From assembly GCF_019048845.1 (NCBI RefSeq), contig NZ_CP077425.1:744001-808000 (forward strand): DNA of 64,000 nt. Reading direction: 5' to 3'. A program made the position numbers and the translations under genes. The stretch is from Vibrio mimicus. Its GTDB lineage: Bacteria; Pseudomonadota; Gammaproteobacteria; Enterobacterales; Vibrionaceae. Positions 9,139 through 19,325 of this stretch are shown in pieces (the first letter of the stretch is position 1; every line of letters starts with the position of its first letter). A model generated the notes under the pieces. The model did not search any database, was not told the origin of the DNA, and was given only the letters and a program-made list of their open reading frames with translations.

Positions 9139-9563
9139 AGGTCCCTGCAACACATTTACGTTTAGCCACAAAAAGTGGGAAAGACAAACTTTTGACAGCT
9201 TTGTAGATAGCTGAATTATTAATGCAAACTTTGTTCCGCTTAGTCAGAAATCATCACAAATCTGAACACTTAGGTGACTGATTTTTTGAACTTTAGATCT
9301 AAGCATTTTCATTGTGAGCAGATTCGAGAAATATGCAAGCTGAGTTTTCCGATCTACTTTAACGTTTTTTATATTGAGTACACATTGACCGTAATTTATG
9401 TGCACTTGATCATTGTTCCGAGATGAGAATCCGCCCTAATTGCAGCCAAGTTTATCCATCAATATGCGTGTAATTGGTTATTAAGACAGGCTAAATGGGT
9501 GTGATTTCGTTTTAAGACGATTTGAGATACCATGACGCGCAAACACCACCTTGTGAGGTCGAC
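9139..9563. other. divergent intergenic region, PEGA gene / AraC-type regulator
   Basis: About 425 AT-rich bases between two divergent genes. I see no convincing ORF or terminator. A TTG-start extension of the regulator (from 9522) runs into it but lacks a ribosome site. It presumably holds promoters for both sides. Confidence 0.5.
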
Positions 9564-10394
9564 ATGGCTCAATCGTCTGCTTTTGATGTAGCCAAAGGTT
9601 CCCAAATAGCCAAAGTTTTGTCGCCTAAGCCGGCAGAGCTGATCACTTTACCTTCGCACATGGCTTGCCATGATCATAGTTACACGCAAATTGTGATTGG
9701 TTTAAAAGGCCAAGCGGAATTTGAAGTGCGTGGCATCGGCAATATTGTTGGCCCATGGCAGGGGTGTGTCGTGACTTCGGGCTCAGATCACGCGTTTGGT
9801 GGCGTAGTCGGACAATCGGATATTCTGGTGTTAAATATGCCTATGCCGAGTGACGATGACCCGCTACTGCTGCGTAAACTGAATGAACTCGCGGTCGGTG
9901 ATGTCTATTTTCAACTGGATGGTCAGATCCAACGTTTGATCCAAATGCTGGTGCAGGAGATGCAAGCCTGTCCTGATGATCTTCTGCTCGGTCGAGCTTG
10001 TAACGATACGGTCGTTGCGCTTTTGCAACGCCACATCAGTGCGCTTGCCAGTGCGCATAAAGAATCCCGTTTTGATATGGAAGTGGTGGATCGCTATATC
10101 GAGCAGCACTTAGCGCATCGTATTTCCGTTGCACAGTTAGCAGGCAGCGTGTTCTTAAGCGAAAGCCAATTTCACGCGCTGTTTAAAGAGCAGATGGGGC
10201 TCACGCCGCATCAATATGTGCTGAATAAACGCGTTGATATGGCGAAAAAGCTGATTGAACAGGGGCGGCTCAATTTGGGCCAGATTGCGGAGCTGACGGG
10301 GTTCTCCAGTCAAAGCACTTTCGCACATACCTTCTCACGGCTGCATGGTATTTCCCCTTCACACTATAAGCGGCGCTTTTCTACAGCATCGTAA
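9564..10394 (+). CDS. AraC-family regulator, likely of proline catabolism
   Basis: 276 residues from the ATG at 9564 (GAGG 7 bases upstream). A cupin-like N-terminal sensor half (HMACHDHSYTQIVIGLKG, about 35-52) precedes a C-terminal double helix-turn-helix (about 175-275: ISVAQLAGSVFLSESQFHALF; QIAELTGFSSQSTFAHTF; HGISPSHYKRRF). It sits directly upstream of putA on the same strand with 341 bases between. The PutA here lacks the DNA-binding domain that makes E. coli PutA its own repressor. A separate regulator is therefore expected, and this gene is the natural candidate (PutR-like). The target is inferred from position. Confidence 0.85.
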   Translation: MAQSSAFDVAKGSQIAKVLSPKPAELITLPSHMACHDHSYTQIVIGLKGQAEFEVRGIGNIVGPWQGCVVTSGSDHAFGGVVGQSDILVLNMPMPSDDDPLLLRKLNELAVGDVYFQLDGQIQRLIQMLVQEMQACPDDLLLGRACNDTVVALLQRHISALASAHKESRFDMEVVDRYIEQHLAHRISVAQLAGSVFLSESQFHALFKEQMGLTPHQYVLNKRVDMAKKLIEQGRLNLGQIAELTGFSSQSTFAHTFSRLHGISPSHYKRRFSTAS

Positions 10395-10735
10395 TTGTTA
10401 TTGATCTTTTAATTCCCAACTAATCAAGTGAGCTCGCTAAGATGGCGTTGCTCCCAATCCTGCATATTCATTTCCCTCTTGGTACAGAACAATAGTGACT
10501 ACACGTGATGGTAAGTAGATCTCTTTTTATCGTTGTTGAGTTGCAACAATTGCAAAATAATTGACGGGTAAACTTGCTCTAATTGGTGTGATCTTGTTTT
10601 TGTTTTGTTAAAACTCGGAGTTATTGACAAAATACTAGGACTTTTTGACAAGTTTTCTTCTCACGCTCAAAATACACTGCCAGCCATTGCAGGAAACCTG
10701 ACTCAATCTGTCAGGTATGAGATGAAGGAAACCAC
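10395..10735 (+). promoter_or_regulatory. putA upstream region with 21-base-spaced direct repeats
   Basis: TTGACAA occurs at 10624-10630 and again at 10645-10651, 21 bases apart (two helical turns). A related TTGAC lies at 10561. Paired direct repeats with this spacing are typical of AraC-family operators, and an AraC-type gene lies immediately upstream. The second repeat could double as a -35 box with a poor -10 (CAAAAT, 10668-10673). No ORF is present. Confidence 0.45.
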
Positions 10736-13700
10736 ATGTTTACAGCAACCGATGTGTTGAACGCAGCGTTTATCGAGCAGCCGCTAGATAAACTATGGTC
10801 GCTGATCTCGCCACTGTATATGGTGGACGAATCCCAATGGCTGACCCAATTATTGCCTCTCGCAACGCCAAGCCATGCTGAAAAAGCAGCAATGGCGGAG
10901 AAAACCACGCGCTTAATCGAAGCGATCCGCAGCGATAAAAAAGCGGTGCAGATGATTGATGCACTGCTTTTGGAATACAGCTTGGATACCCAAGAGGGTA
11001 TTTTGCTGATGTGTTTGGCTGAAGCGTTAATGCGTATTCCTGATGCGGAAACGGCCGATGCCTTCATTAAAGATCGCCTTGGTGTTGCGGATTGGAAATC
11101 CCACCTGAAGAATTCAGATTCTGTGTTTGTGAACGCTTCAACTTGGGGCTTGATGCTGACAGGTAAAGTGATTGGCCTAGCTGATGGTGAAACCGCAAGC
11201 CCAGTACAGGCGGTGAATCGTTTAGTCAATAAGCTGACTGAACCTGTGATCCGCAAAGCCATGCATCAAGCGATGAAGATCATGGGTCATCAATTCGTGC
11301 TTGGACGCACCATTGAAGAAGCGCAGAAAAATGGCCGCCCGATGCGCGACAAAGGTTATACCTACTCGTTTGACATGTTGGGCGAAGCGGCGCTCACTTC
11401 CGCCGATGCACACAAATATTTCAAAGATTACTTGATGGCGATTGAGGCGGTAGGCCGCGACAAATATGGTCTGGAAACCAGCCCAGCCCCGTCGGTGTCG
11501 ATCAAGCTTTCGGCTTTGCATCCTCGTTACCAAGTGGCGAATGCCGATCGTGTAATGACCGAGCTGTACAGCACTCTGATCCAACTGCTTGAACGCGCGA
11601 AAGAGCTAGATGTGGCAATCACGATTGATGCTGAAGAGGCAGATCGTTTAGAGCTGTCACTGCATCTGTTTAAAAAGCTCTATCGCAGCGACACTCTGCG
11701 TGGTTGGGGCAAGTTTGGTTTGGTGGTTCAAGCCTACTCCAAACGTGCGTTGCCAGTATTGGTATGGCTGACTGCACTCGCGAAAGAGCAGGGCGATTTA
11801 ATCCCTGTACGTTTAGTGAAAGGTGCGTATTGGGATAGCGAAATCAAGATGTCGCAGCAACGCGGTTTTACTGGCTATCCGGTTTATACGCGCAAAGAAG
11901 CGACCGATGTTTCTTATCTCGCTTGTGCTCGTTTCCTACTGAGCGAATCGGTACGCGGCAATCTGTTCCCACAATTTGCAAGCCATAACGCGCAAACCGT
12001 GACCGCGATTGCGGTGATGGCGCAGCACAAAGATTTTGAATTCCAGCGCCTGCATGGCATGGGGGATGCGCTTTATCACCATGCGAAAGCCGCTTATCAG
12101 CAGTCGGTACGGATTTATGCCCCCGTGGGCAGCCATAAAGATCTACTGCCCTATCTGGTGCGTCGATTATTGGAGAATGGCGCTAACAGCTCATTTGTCC
12201 ATCGCTTGGTGGATTCTCGCTGCCCGATTGGTGCGTTGACTCAGCATCCAGTCGATATGCTGCTCGCGTTTGAAACCTTAAATAACCGTAAGATCCCATT
12301 GCCAACGGAAATTTTTGCAGAGCGCAAAAACTCATTGGGGATCAACATTGATATTGAGAGTGAAGCGAAGCCGTTTGAAGCTAAGATCCACGCTTGGTTA
12401 GATAAGCAGTGGCAAGCTGCACCGATCATTGGCGGACACTCTTATTACGAAAGCATGATCAAGGCTGGTCACAATGCAGAGCCCGTCACTGCGCCTTACG
12501 ATCGCCGTATTCAAGTCGGTCAGATGTTTCACGCTAACCTTGATCATGTTTCCGCTGCGATCGACTCTGCTCAACAAGCTTTTGCAACTTGGAATGCGCT
12601 CGATGCTAAGGAGCGTGCGAGTAAATTGGATGCGCTGGCGGATCTGCTTGAACAGCATATGCCTGAGTTGGTTGCCTTGTGTCACCAAGAAGCGGGCAAA
12701 ACCATTCACGACAGCATTGATGAAGTGCGTGAAGCGGTCGATTTCTGTCGTTATTACGCCAAACAAGTCGATGTGCTGGGCGAGTTCAGTGTTGAAAGCT
12801 TTGATGGTTCAACACGTCGTGTCAGCCGCCAAGGTCGCGGAGTGTTTGTGTGTATTAGCCCGTGGAACTTCCCGCTGGCGATTTTCCTTGGCCAAATCAG
12901 TGCCGCCTTGGTGGCCGGAAATACCGTGATTGCTAAACCTGCCGAGCAAACCAGTTTGATCGCGTATCGCGCGGTTGAGCTGATGCAAGAAGCGGGTTTC
13001 CCAGCCGGAACTATCCAGCTTCTACCGGGGCGCGGTGCAGATATAGGTAGTGCACTCACTTCTCATCCTGCCATCGCGGGTGTGGCGTTTACCGGTTCAA
13101 CCGCCACGGCGCAACGTATTAATCAAACCCTCGCGCAACGTGAAGCGGCTCCGGTGCCGTTTATTGCAGAAACTGGTGGCCAAAACGCCATGATTGTGGA
13201 CAGCACAGCGTTGCCAGAACAAGTGGTGCGTGATGTGCTGCGTTCAGCTTTCGCCTCTGCTGGCCAACGCTGTTCGGCACTGCGTGTGCTGTTTGTACAG
13301 CAAGATATTGCCGATCGCGTGATCACTTTGATTCAGGGCGCGATGCAAGAGCTGAAAGTGGGTGTGCCGCATCTGCATCAAACCGATGTAGGGCCAGTGA
13401 TTGATGAGAAAGCCAAACAGAAACTGTTGGCGCACATTGAACATATGAGCCAAACCCAGAAGAAAATCGCTCAGTTAACCTTGGGTGAAACTTGCCAACA
13501 CGGCGACTTTGTTGCGCCAACCGCCTTTGAAATTGATGACATTGCTGTGCTGAGTGAAGAACAGTTTGGCCCGATCTTGCACATAGTTCGGTTTAAAGCG
13601 CGCGAACTGGCGCAGATCGTCGACAAAATCAACCAAACTGGTTTTGGTTTAACCATGGGTATCCATAGCCGTAACGAAACCACGTATCGCTGGATTGAAA

Positions 13701-13855
13701 AGCATGCTCGGGTGGGCAACTGCTACATCAACCGCGATCAAGTCGGGGCTGTGGTGGGTGTACAACCGTTTGGCGGACAAGGGTTGTCTGGCACTGGTCC
13801 GAAAGCGGGCGGGCCTCACTATCTTTACCGCTTTACTCAAGTGCAATACCAATAA
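10736..13855 (+). CDS. putA: bifunctional proline dehydrogenase / P5C dehydrogenase, short type
   Basis: 1039 residues. It oxidises proline to P5C with FAD, then to glutamate with NAD. The N-terminal alpha domain is followed by the proline dehydrogenase barrel (about 130-440: SIKLSALHPRY, LVKGAYWDSEIK, FASHNAQTV) and the P5C dehydrogenase domain (about 520-1020: CISPWNFPLAIFLGQ, VAFTGSTATAQ, ETGGQNAMIV, catalytic Cys846 in SAGQRCSALR, EEQFGPILH). It has no ribbon-helix-helix DNA-binding N-terminus and no C-terminal ALDH-superfamily extension, both present in E. coli PutA (about 1320). The latter appears as the next gene. The ATG has GAAGGAA upstream. Confidence 0.97.
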   Translation: MFTATDVLNAAFIEQPLDKLWSLISPLYMVDESQWLTQLLPLATPSHAEKAAMAEKTTRLIEAIRSDKKAVQMIDALLLEYSLDTQEGILLMCLAEALMRIPDAETADAFIKDRLGVADWKSHLKNSDSVFVNASTWGLMLTGKVIGLADGETASPVQAVNRLVNKLTEPVIRKAMHQAMKIMGHQFVLGRTIEEAQKNGRPMRDKGYTYSFDMLGEAALTSADAHKYFKDYLMAIEAVGRDKYGLETSPAPSVSIKLSALHPRYQVANADRVMTELYSTLIQLLERAKELDVAITIDAEEADRLELSLHLFKKLYRSDTLRGWGKFGLVVQAYSKRALPVLVWLTALAKEQGDLIPVRLVKGAYWDSEIKMSQQRGFTGYPVYTRKEATDVSYLACARFLLSESVRGNLFPQFASHNAQTVTAIAVMAQHKDFEFQRLHGMGDALYHHAKAAYQQSVRIYAPVGSHKDLLPYLVRRLLENGANSSFVHRLVDSRCPIGALTQHPVDMLLAFETLNNRKIPLPTEIFAERKNSLGINIDIESEAKPFEAKIHAWLDKQWQAAPIIGGHSYYESMIKAGHNAEPVTAPYDRRIQVGQMFHANLDHVSAAIDSAQQAFATWNALDAKERASKLDALADLLEQHMPELVALCHQEAGKTIHDSIDEVREAVDFCRYYAKQVDVLGEFSVESFDGSTRRVSRQGRGVFVCISPWNFPLAIFLGQISAALVAGNTVIAKPAEQTSLIAYRAVELMQEAGFPAGTIQLLPGRGADIGSALTSHPAIAGVAFTGSTATAQRINQTLAQREAAPVPFIAETGGQNAMIVDSTALPEQVVRDVLRSAFASAGQRCSALRVLFVQQDIADRVITLIQGAMQELKVGVPHLHQTDVGPVIDEKAKQKLLAHIEHMSQTQKKIAQLTLGETCQHGDFVAPTAFEIDDIAVLSEEQFGPILHIVRFKARELAQIVDKINQTGFGLTMGIHSRNETTYRWIEKHARVGNCYINRDQVGAVVGVQPFGGQGLSGTGPKAGGPHYLYRFTQVQYQ

Positions 13856-13876
13856 CCCACAGCAAGGAGACGTATC

Positions 13877-14575
13877 ATGGTGCATCAAGTAACCCGTTTT
13901 TCAGACGCCTTTTCTGCTTGGGAAAATTGGAATCTGACCGACTTTGACTCGAAATGTGAGTGTTTACTCGCGTTGAAATCTTTATTGGAAAACAGCATGC
14001 CCGGTGTGGCAAAAGTGATTTCCTACCATCTTCAACAGGCATCAACCTTGTTGGCGCATACGCACCAACTGATTGGGCCTACCGGAGAAACCAATGAGCT
14101 TTATACCGCAGGGCGTGGTGTTGCCCTGATCATCCAAGAGGATAATGGTGTTCAAGCGAAACAAGCCGCAGTAGCTCAATTGACCGCTGCCCTCGTGGCC
14201 GGTAATAGTGTTGTTTTTTGTAGTGACGATGCTGAATTGAGTTCTGCGTTAGTGACTGCTTACCAGCAGTCATCCCTTCCGGCGAATCTGTTGCAGTTTG
14301 CTTCTTTTGACGCGTATCACCAGCTGATCGAATCAGACGTGAGATGCGTTGGATATGTCGGAACCCCGTCGGTTGAGGCCACGCTCAATCGCCAACTCGC
14401 GAAACGTACAGGCGCGATTGTTAGCCTAGTTTCAGAAACGGATCTGCTTACCTTGCCGGTGGCGCATGATCCACATTTATCACTGCGCTTTATCACTGAG
14501 CGCACACGCACAATAAATATAACAGCAGTGGGTGGAAACGCGACGCTCTTGGAGCTGGGTGTGGATACTCATTAG
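13877..14575 (+). CDS. stand-alone PutA C-terminal (ALDH-superfamily) domain protein
   Basis: 232 residues, 21 bases after putA, with AAGGAGA before the ATG. It resembles an aldehyde dehydrogenase coenzyme-binding fold without catalytic residues (LTAALVAGNSVVFCSDDAE, VGYVGTPSVEATLN). Its end, ERTRTINITAVGGNATLLELG, closely follows the C-terminus I remember for E. coli PutA (ERSLSVNTAAAGGNASLMTIG), and GPTGETNELY recalls GPTGERN there. In long PutAs this domain stabilises the dimer and closes the substrate channel. Here it would have to do so in trans, bound to the short PutA. The resemblance is from memory; the trans role is inference. Confidence 0.75.
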   Translation: MVHQVTRFSDAFSAWENWNLTDFDSKCECLLALKSLLENSMPGVAKVISYHLQQASTLLAHTHQLIGPTGETNELYTAGRGVALIIQEDNGVQAKQAAVAQLTAALVAGNSVVFCSDDAELSSALVTAYQQSSLPANLLQFASFDAYHQLIESDVRCVGYVGTPSVEATLNRQLAKRTGAIVSLVSETDLLTLPVAHDPHLSLRFITERTRTINITAVGGNATLLELGVDTH

Positions 14576-14648
14576 TCCTTTCAGCGTTTACCCCCTTTGG
14601 ATAAAAGGGGGGTATGAAGGGCGATCTTGAAAAAGAGGACAAAACACA

Positions 14649-16139
14649 ATGGAAAATAGCTTCGCTATTACAACCACCTTTATCGTCTACCTCATTTTGA
14701 TGTTGGCGATTGGGGTTTACGCTTATCAGCGAACGAAAAACTCAGCCGACTACTTTCTGGGTGGCCGTTCATTAGGGCCATGGCCTGCGGCACTTTCCGC
14801 TGGCGCATCCGACATGAGTGGCTGGTTGCTGCTGGGTCTACCGGGTTATGCGTATGCGGCGGGTATTGAGTCATTCTGGTTGGCTGGCGGCTTGCTCATC
14901 GGTACTTGGGCTAACTGGTTAGTGAACGCTAAGCGTCTGCGTACCTACAGTATTACCACGGACTCTCTGACTTTACCTGAGTTTTTGTCACGCCGATTTA
15001 ACGACAACTCAAAACTGATCCAAACCATTTCTGCGTTCTTTATTCTGCTGTTCTTCCTCTTCTATACCAGTTCGGGTTTGGTGGCAGGCGGTAAACTGTT
15101 TGAAACCGTATTCGGCTTGGATTACTCCACCGCGGTGATTGTGGGTACGGTTTGTGTGGTTTCGTACACCTTGTTTGGTGGCTTCTTAGCGGTATCTTGG
15201 ACTGACTTGGTGCAAGGCTTGCTGATGGCGGCGGCGCTGATGATTGTGCCGATTGCTGCGATGGAAGGGGGCTTTACTCAGCTTGATCACGATTTGGCGG
15301 CGATTAACCCAGAGTTACTGACTTTGTGGAACGACGCAAAAGGCGAACCTCTGTCCGCGATTGCGATTATCTCGCTGGTGGCTTGGGGCTTGGGCTATTT
15401 TGGACAGCCGCACATTCTGGCGCGTTTCAAAGCCTCACGTTCAAATAAAGATCTGACTACGGCGCGCCGTATCGCTGTGGTATGGACTGGCCTTTCAATG
15501 ATGGGTGCGATTCTGGTCGGTTTAACCGGTCTGATTTTTGTCACGCAATCGGGCACGATTGGTCTGGATGATGGCGAAAAAATCTTCATGTTGCTGGTGA
15601 ACTCGTTGTTCCATCCTGTCATCGCAGGCATGCTGCTGGCTGCAATTCTGGCAGCAATCATGAGTACTGCCGATTCGCAACTGCTGGTGTCTTCATCTGC
15701 TCTGGCGGAAGACTTCTACAAGCAAGTGTTCAAAACCGATGCGAGCTCAGAAGAGATTGTCCGCGTTGGCCGTGCCGCGGTTGTGATCATTTCTCTGATT
15801 GCGCTGTTCTTAGCCATGACGCCGGATAGCTCAGTGCTTGGTTTGGTGTCCTACGCTTGGGCGGGTTTTGGTGCGGCATTTGGTCCTGCGCTGGTGTTGA
15901 GCCTCTATTGGTCACGTATGAACCGTAATGGTGCCTTGGCAGGTATCATTGTGGGTGGTGTGACTATCGTGGTTTGGAAGCAGCTTTCAGGCGGTTGGTT
16001 TGATGTGTACGAAATCGTGCCGGGAATTATCCTTTCAATCCTGTCGATTGTTGTGGTCAGCCTGCTCACTGGTGAGCCAGATGAGAAAGTCAAAGCACAG
16101 CACCTAACGTTCAAAAAACACCTGATTGAACTTGAATAA
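14649..16139 (+). CDS. putP: sodium/proline symporter
   Basis: 496 residues and about 13 membrane helices of the SSS family. Typical PutP segments are visible: SADYFLGGRSLGPWPAALSA near the N-terminus, SDMSGWLLLGLPGYAY, GYFGQPHILARFKA, and the helix MLLAAILAAIMSTADSQLL. It is the last gene of putA - PutA-CTD - putP, with 73 bases and a G-rich stretch before it, and supplies the substrate for PutA. Confidence 0.97.
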   Translation: MENSFAITTTFIVYLILMLAIGVYAYQRTKNSADYFLGGRSLGPWPAALSAGASDMSGWLLLGLPGYAYAAGIESFWLAGGLLIGTWANWLVNAKRLRTYSITTDSLTLPEFLSRRFNDNSKLIQTISAFFILLFFLFYTSSGLVAGGKLFETVFGLDYSTAVIVGTVCVVSYTLFGGFLAVSWTDLVQGLLMAAALMIVPIAAMEGGFTQLDHDLAAINPELLTLWNDAKGEPLSAIAIISLVAWGLGYFGQPHILARFKASRSNKDLTTARRIAVVWTGLSMMGAILVGLTGLIFVTQSGTIGLDDGEKIFMLLVNSLFHPVIAGMLLAAILAAIMSTADSQLLVSSSALAEDFYKQVFKTDASSEEIVRVGRAAVVIISLIALFLAMTPDSSVLGLVSYAWAGFGAAFGPALVLSLYWSRMNRNGALAGIIVGGVTIVVWKQLSGGWFDVYEIVPGIILSILSIVVVSLLTGEPDEKVKAQHLTFKKHLIELE

Positions 16140-16162
16140 GACAGTTTCACTCTATGTAACAA

Positions 16163-16188
16163 GCCTCGCTTTGCGAGGCTTTCTTTTT
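16163..16188 (+). terminator. intrinsic terminator after putP
   Basis: GCCTCGC, loop TTT, GCGAGGC, followed by TTTCTTTTT, 24 bases after the putP stop. Confidence 0.92.
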
Positions 16189-16322
16189 GCCCTGCATCTC
16201 TGTTATTGAGTAATTTTTTAATACAGGTCACGAAATTTGCACAACAAATTATGTCTGAGGAACCTATCGCTGCAAAATGCGTCAATTGTCAATAGTGATG
16301 AATCGGATAGGAGATCTCCGAC

Positions 16323-16553
16323 ATGTCTAAAGCATATTGTCGTGGTTGTGGTAAACAAACCGCACACAAAATGGTGATGAAACGTGTGCAAACACAGCCA
16401 GAAGGCTGGCAAGGTTTCCAACAATTTCTCACTATGTTGATGCAAGGGCAGCATTACTACCAGATGGAGCAACAATACTTTTGCCGAGTCTGCAACCAGC
16501 AGAATGAACGCGTTAAACAGCACGATATCTTAGCTGAGATCAGAGTTTCTTAA
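16323..16553 (+). CDS. small zinc-ribbon protein
   Basis: 76 residues with two Cys-x-x-Cys knuckles, CRGCGKQ near residue 6 and CRVCNQQ near residue 58, as in a rubredoxin-type zinc ribbon. A GGAGAT site precedes the ATG by 7 bases. The gene is monocistronic, after the putP terminator. No function is known to me; a nucleic-acid or protein-binding role is possible. Confidence 0.75.
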   Translation: MSKAYCRGCGKQTAHKMVMKRVQTQPEGWQGFQQFLTMLMQGQHYYQMEQQYFCRVCNQQNERVKQHDILAEIRVS

Positions 16554-16806
16554 GCTCGCAAGTTCCTTCCTAATCAAACGCCACTCTCCACCCTTATTGT
16601 GTGTGGTGAGCTGTGCATTCCCAAGCGCCTTTCTGACCAATTAACACTTTCCATCTTCGGTTGCACCATTTTGGACAGAAGCTCACACTTTAGTCATTCG
16701 TTGTTATCACTCATTACAATTATGGGAGCTTTCACATAGTAATTTGCTCTTATTTTGATAGCTTGCTCTCATATTAATGCAATTTAATATGAATGGAGTA
16801 TTGTTC

Positions 16807-18696
16807 ATGAGATTGAGTCTGAAGAGAAAAATGGTTTTCTCTGTGGTTGTGGCAATTGCCGTGACGGCGGCGGCGCTAGTCATCGCAGGGTATCAAACCT
16901 TTAAAAAGGATAGCTGGCGGGCGATTGAAAGTGAAAGTCGCAACACTTTACAAGCGCATGCCAAAGGGATTGGTGACTGGTTTTTAGGTAAGCAGCTCGC
17001 GCTTAAAGGGCTACGTGAAGAAATTGAACGCAATCCGCAGTTAGAGTTAGTCCCTCATTTAAGACAGACATTGCAGTCCGGCTCCTTTGGGCTGAGTTAC
17101 TACGGTAACGAGCAAGGTGAAATGTTCCGTCAAGATCCGTCTCTCAACACGGCGGATTATGATCCACGCGTTCGAGGTTGGTATAAAGAAGCGAAAGCGG
17201 CGGGCAAACCGATTACGACCGATCCTTATGTGAGTGTCACCATGCAAACCTTAGTGGTGACTCTTGCTGAGCCTGTTCGCTATCAAGGTCAGTTGATTGG
17301 GGTGGCCGCATCAAATCTCGCGTTAGACAAGCTGATTAAAGATGTTTTGGCCATTGAAGTCCCCGGAAAAGGTTATGCCGTACTGGTAAACCAGAAAGGC
17401 AAAATCGTTGCTCACCCAACTCAAGATTTGATCCTAAAACCGACGGAAGAGATGTCGGCTCAACTGACTATTTCTAAGCTCAATATCGCGGCCAAAGACC
17501 ATTCGCTCTTCCAACTGAGCATGGACGGGCGAGATAAGGTCTTGATGGCTGAGGAAGTGGCGAATACCGATTGGTTACTGGTCATGGTGATGGACAAAGC
17601 GGTACTTGAGCAGCCACTGAACGATATGTTGATGGTGCAGATCGGGATTGGACTCGGTATCTTGCTTGTGATGGCACTGCTTACGTCTTGGTTTGTGGCT
17701 CGTCAGCTTAATGAGCTCGGTAATATCGCTAATGCTCTGGCGGATATTGCCGAAGGGGATGGCGATTTGACTCGTCGGTTGGAAGTCCGCAGCCAAGATG
17801 AAGTGGGTCTACTGGCCGATAAGTTCAATAAGTTTGTCGATCGTTTACACCACATGGTGAAAAACGTGCGTGAAGTTTCGGTCGCGCTTAATCAGGGGGC
17901 GGATCATGCTGCCGCATCAGCAACCCAAGCGAGCAAGCGGATTCGTACTCAGCAGGATGAAATCACCATGGTCGCTACTGCCGTAACCGAAATGGCATCG
18001 GCGACCGCAGAAATTGCCGGAAACGCCGAAAATACAGCGAAGAATGCGACTCAATCGGTACAGTTGGGCGAAGACGGCTTTGCGCAAATGCAGCAAAGTA
18101 AGCAGTCGATTGACCAGCTTGCTCAAGAATTAACTGGCGCGGTGAGCATCATCAGTGAGCTAGAAGTGCATGCCAATGAAATTTCCACCATCTTGTCGAC
18201 CATTCGTGGCATCGCAGAACAGACTAATTTGTTGGCACTAAACGCGGCAATTGAAGCGGCGCGTGCGGGTGAACAAGGGCGTGGATTTGCGGTGGTGGCG
18301 GATGAAGTCCGTGTGCTGTCGCAGCGTACCCATGCTTCGACGGAGGAAATCCAAGCCAAGATTGCTGGTTTGCAGAAAGTGACCACCACAGCGGTATCGG
18401 TGATGACCGAAAGCCATAAGCTGGTGGAAACGAGTGTAACGGATGTCAACCAAACGGGTGAAAGCTTGCAAGCGATCAGTGAAGCCATTCAGCAGATCAG
18501 CGATATGGCGACACAAATTGCTTCTGCAGCAGAAGAACAATCTTTAGTGACCGCCGATATCAATATGAATACGGAATCGGTGCGCGAAGTGTGTGATCAA
18601 CTAGCCGAAGAAGCGCAGCATTCGGTTCAGCAAGCCAAATCTTTACACTCGATGGCGCAAGAACTGAATAAAGAGATCTCCCGCTTTAAGTTATAA
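16807..18696 (+). CDS. methyl-accepting chemotaxis protein with periplasmic dCache-type sensor
   Basis: 629 residues from the ATG at 16807, which has GGAG 9 bases upstream; an in-frame ATG at 16777 overlaps that site. There is a membrane helix at about 9-30, a Cache-type ligand domain (about 40-270, with [17 protein letters not shown] and [21 protein letters not shown]), a second helix (about 275-298), HAMP (to about 350), and the signalling domain with the invariant tip [22 protein letters not shown] at about 475. DPRVRGWY is typical of dCache amino-acid or carboxylate receptors; the ligand cannot be named. An intrinsic terminator follows. Confidence 0.95.
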   Translation: MRLSLKRKMVFSVVVAIAVTAAALVIAGYQTFKKDSWRAIESESRNTLQAHAKGIGDWFLGKQLALKGLREEIERNPQLELVPHLRQTLQSGSFGLSYYGNEQGEMFRQDPSLNTADYDPRVRGWYKEAKAAGKPITTDPYVSVTMQTLVVTLAEPVRYQGQLIGVAASNLALDKLIKDVLAIEVPGKGYAVLVNQKGKIVAHPTQDLILKPTEEMSAQLTISKLNIAAKDHSLFQLSMDGRDKVLMAEEVANTDWLLVMVMDKAVLEQPLNDMLMVQIGIGLGILLVMALLTSWFVARQLNELGNIANALADIAEGDGDLTRRLEVRSQDEVGLLADKFNKFVDRLHHMVKNVREVSVALNQGADHAAASATQASKRIRTQQDEITMVATAVTEMASATAEIAGNAENTAKNATQSVQLGEDGFAQMQQSKQSIDQLAQELTGAVSIISELEVHANEISTILSTIRGIAEQTNLLALNAAIEAARAGEQGRGFAVVADEVRVLSQRTHASTEEIQAKIAGLQKVTTTAVSVMTESHKLVETSVTDVNQTGESLQAISEAIQQISDMATQIASAAEEQSLVTADINMNTESVREVCDQLAEEAQHSVQQAKSLHSMAQELNKEISRFKL

Positions 18697-18717
18697 AAGC
18701 AAAGGAAAAGAGTGAGA

Positions 18718-18742
18718 GGGCATCGTCAGATGCCCTTTTTTT
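18718..18742 (+). terminator. intrinsic terminator after the chemoreceptor gene
   Basis: GGGCATC, loop GTCA, GATGCCC, followed by eight T, 21 bases after the stop. Confidence 0.93.
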
Positions 18743-18837
18743 CGCGTGATGTTTATCACAGCTTATCGCATGACATTTCGGCACGCTTGCAGATGCCAGT
18801 ATTTTATTGGCGATGAATCATTACAGGATGCAATGTT

Positions 18838-19314
18838 ATGAATCTGGATCGGGTGGATGTGCAAATTCTGCGGATTCTGCACAACAAAGGTCGCTTGCCA
18901 GTGGTCGAATTGGCAAAACTCGTCAACTTAACCACTTCGCCTTGCTCTGAGCGGGTAAAACGGCTGGAAAAAGAAGGATACATCAAAGGCTATCACGCTG
19001 AATTGAATCCTGAGAAGTTAGGGCTTGATGTGCAGGTCTTTATCCATATTCGGCTCGATCAGAGCAGTTTCTCGATTTTTGATCGCTTTGCGAAAGCGGT
19101 GGCCGATATGCCAGAAATTGAAGCCTGTTATTCACTCTCTGGTGATTTTGACACCATGATTAAAGTTCGGGTGAAGGACATGAAAGCTTACCAAGCCTTT
19201 ATGTCTGGAAAGCTGGGCACTTTGCCGGGCGTTATTCAAACACGCAGTGAGTTTGTGATAGAAGAACACAAAACCAGTTTTGGGATAAATCCTGATCTGA
19301 TTACGCATTTTTAA
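18838..19314 (+). CDS. Lrp/AsnC-family transcription regulator
   Basis: 158 residues. The N-terminal helix-turn-helix is VDVQILRILHNKGRLPVVEL with LTTSPCSERVKRLEKEG, followed by the RAM/ligand-binding half (ACYSLSGDFDTMIKV, LPGVIQTRSEFV). It lies 11 bases upstream of an aldehyde dehydrogenase gene on the same strand, so it probably regulates that gene and itself in response to an amino acid or an aldehyde-derived signal. The effector is unknown. Confidence 0.92.
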   Translation: MNLDRVDVQILRILHNKGRLPVVELAKLVNLTTSPCSERVKRLEKEGYIKGYHAELNPEKLGLDVQVFIHIRLDQSSFSIFDRFAKAVADMPEIEACYSLSGDFDTMIKVRVKDMKAYQAFMSGKLGTLPGVIQTRSEFVIEEHKTSFGINPDLITHF

Positions 19315-19325
19315 CGGGAGGTTTT

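Noticed and set aside
10711..11262. 183-residue minus-strand ORF within putA
   Set aside because: It lies wholly antisense to the start of putA, with no ribosome site and composition of a codon shadow.
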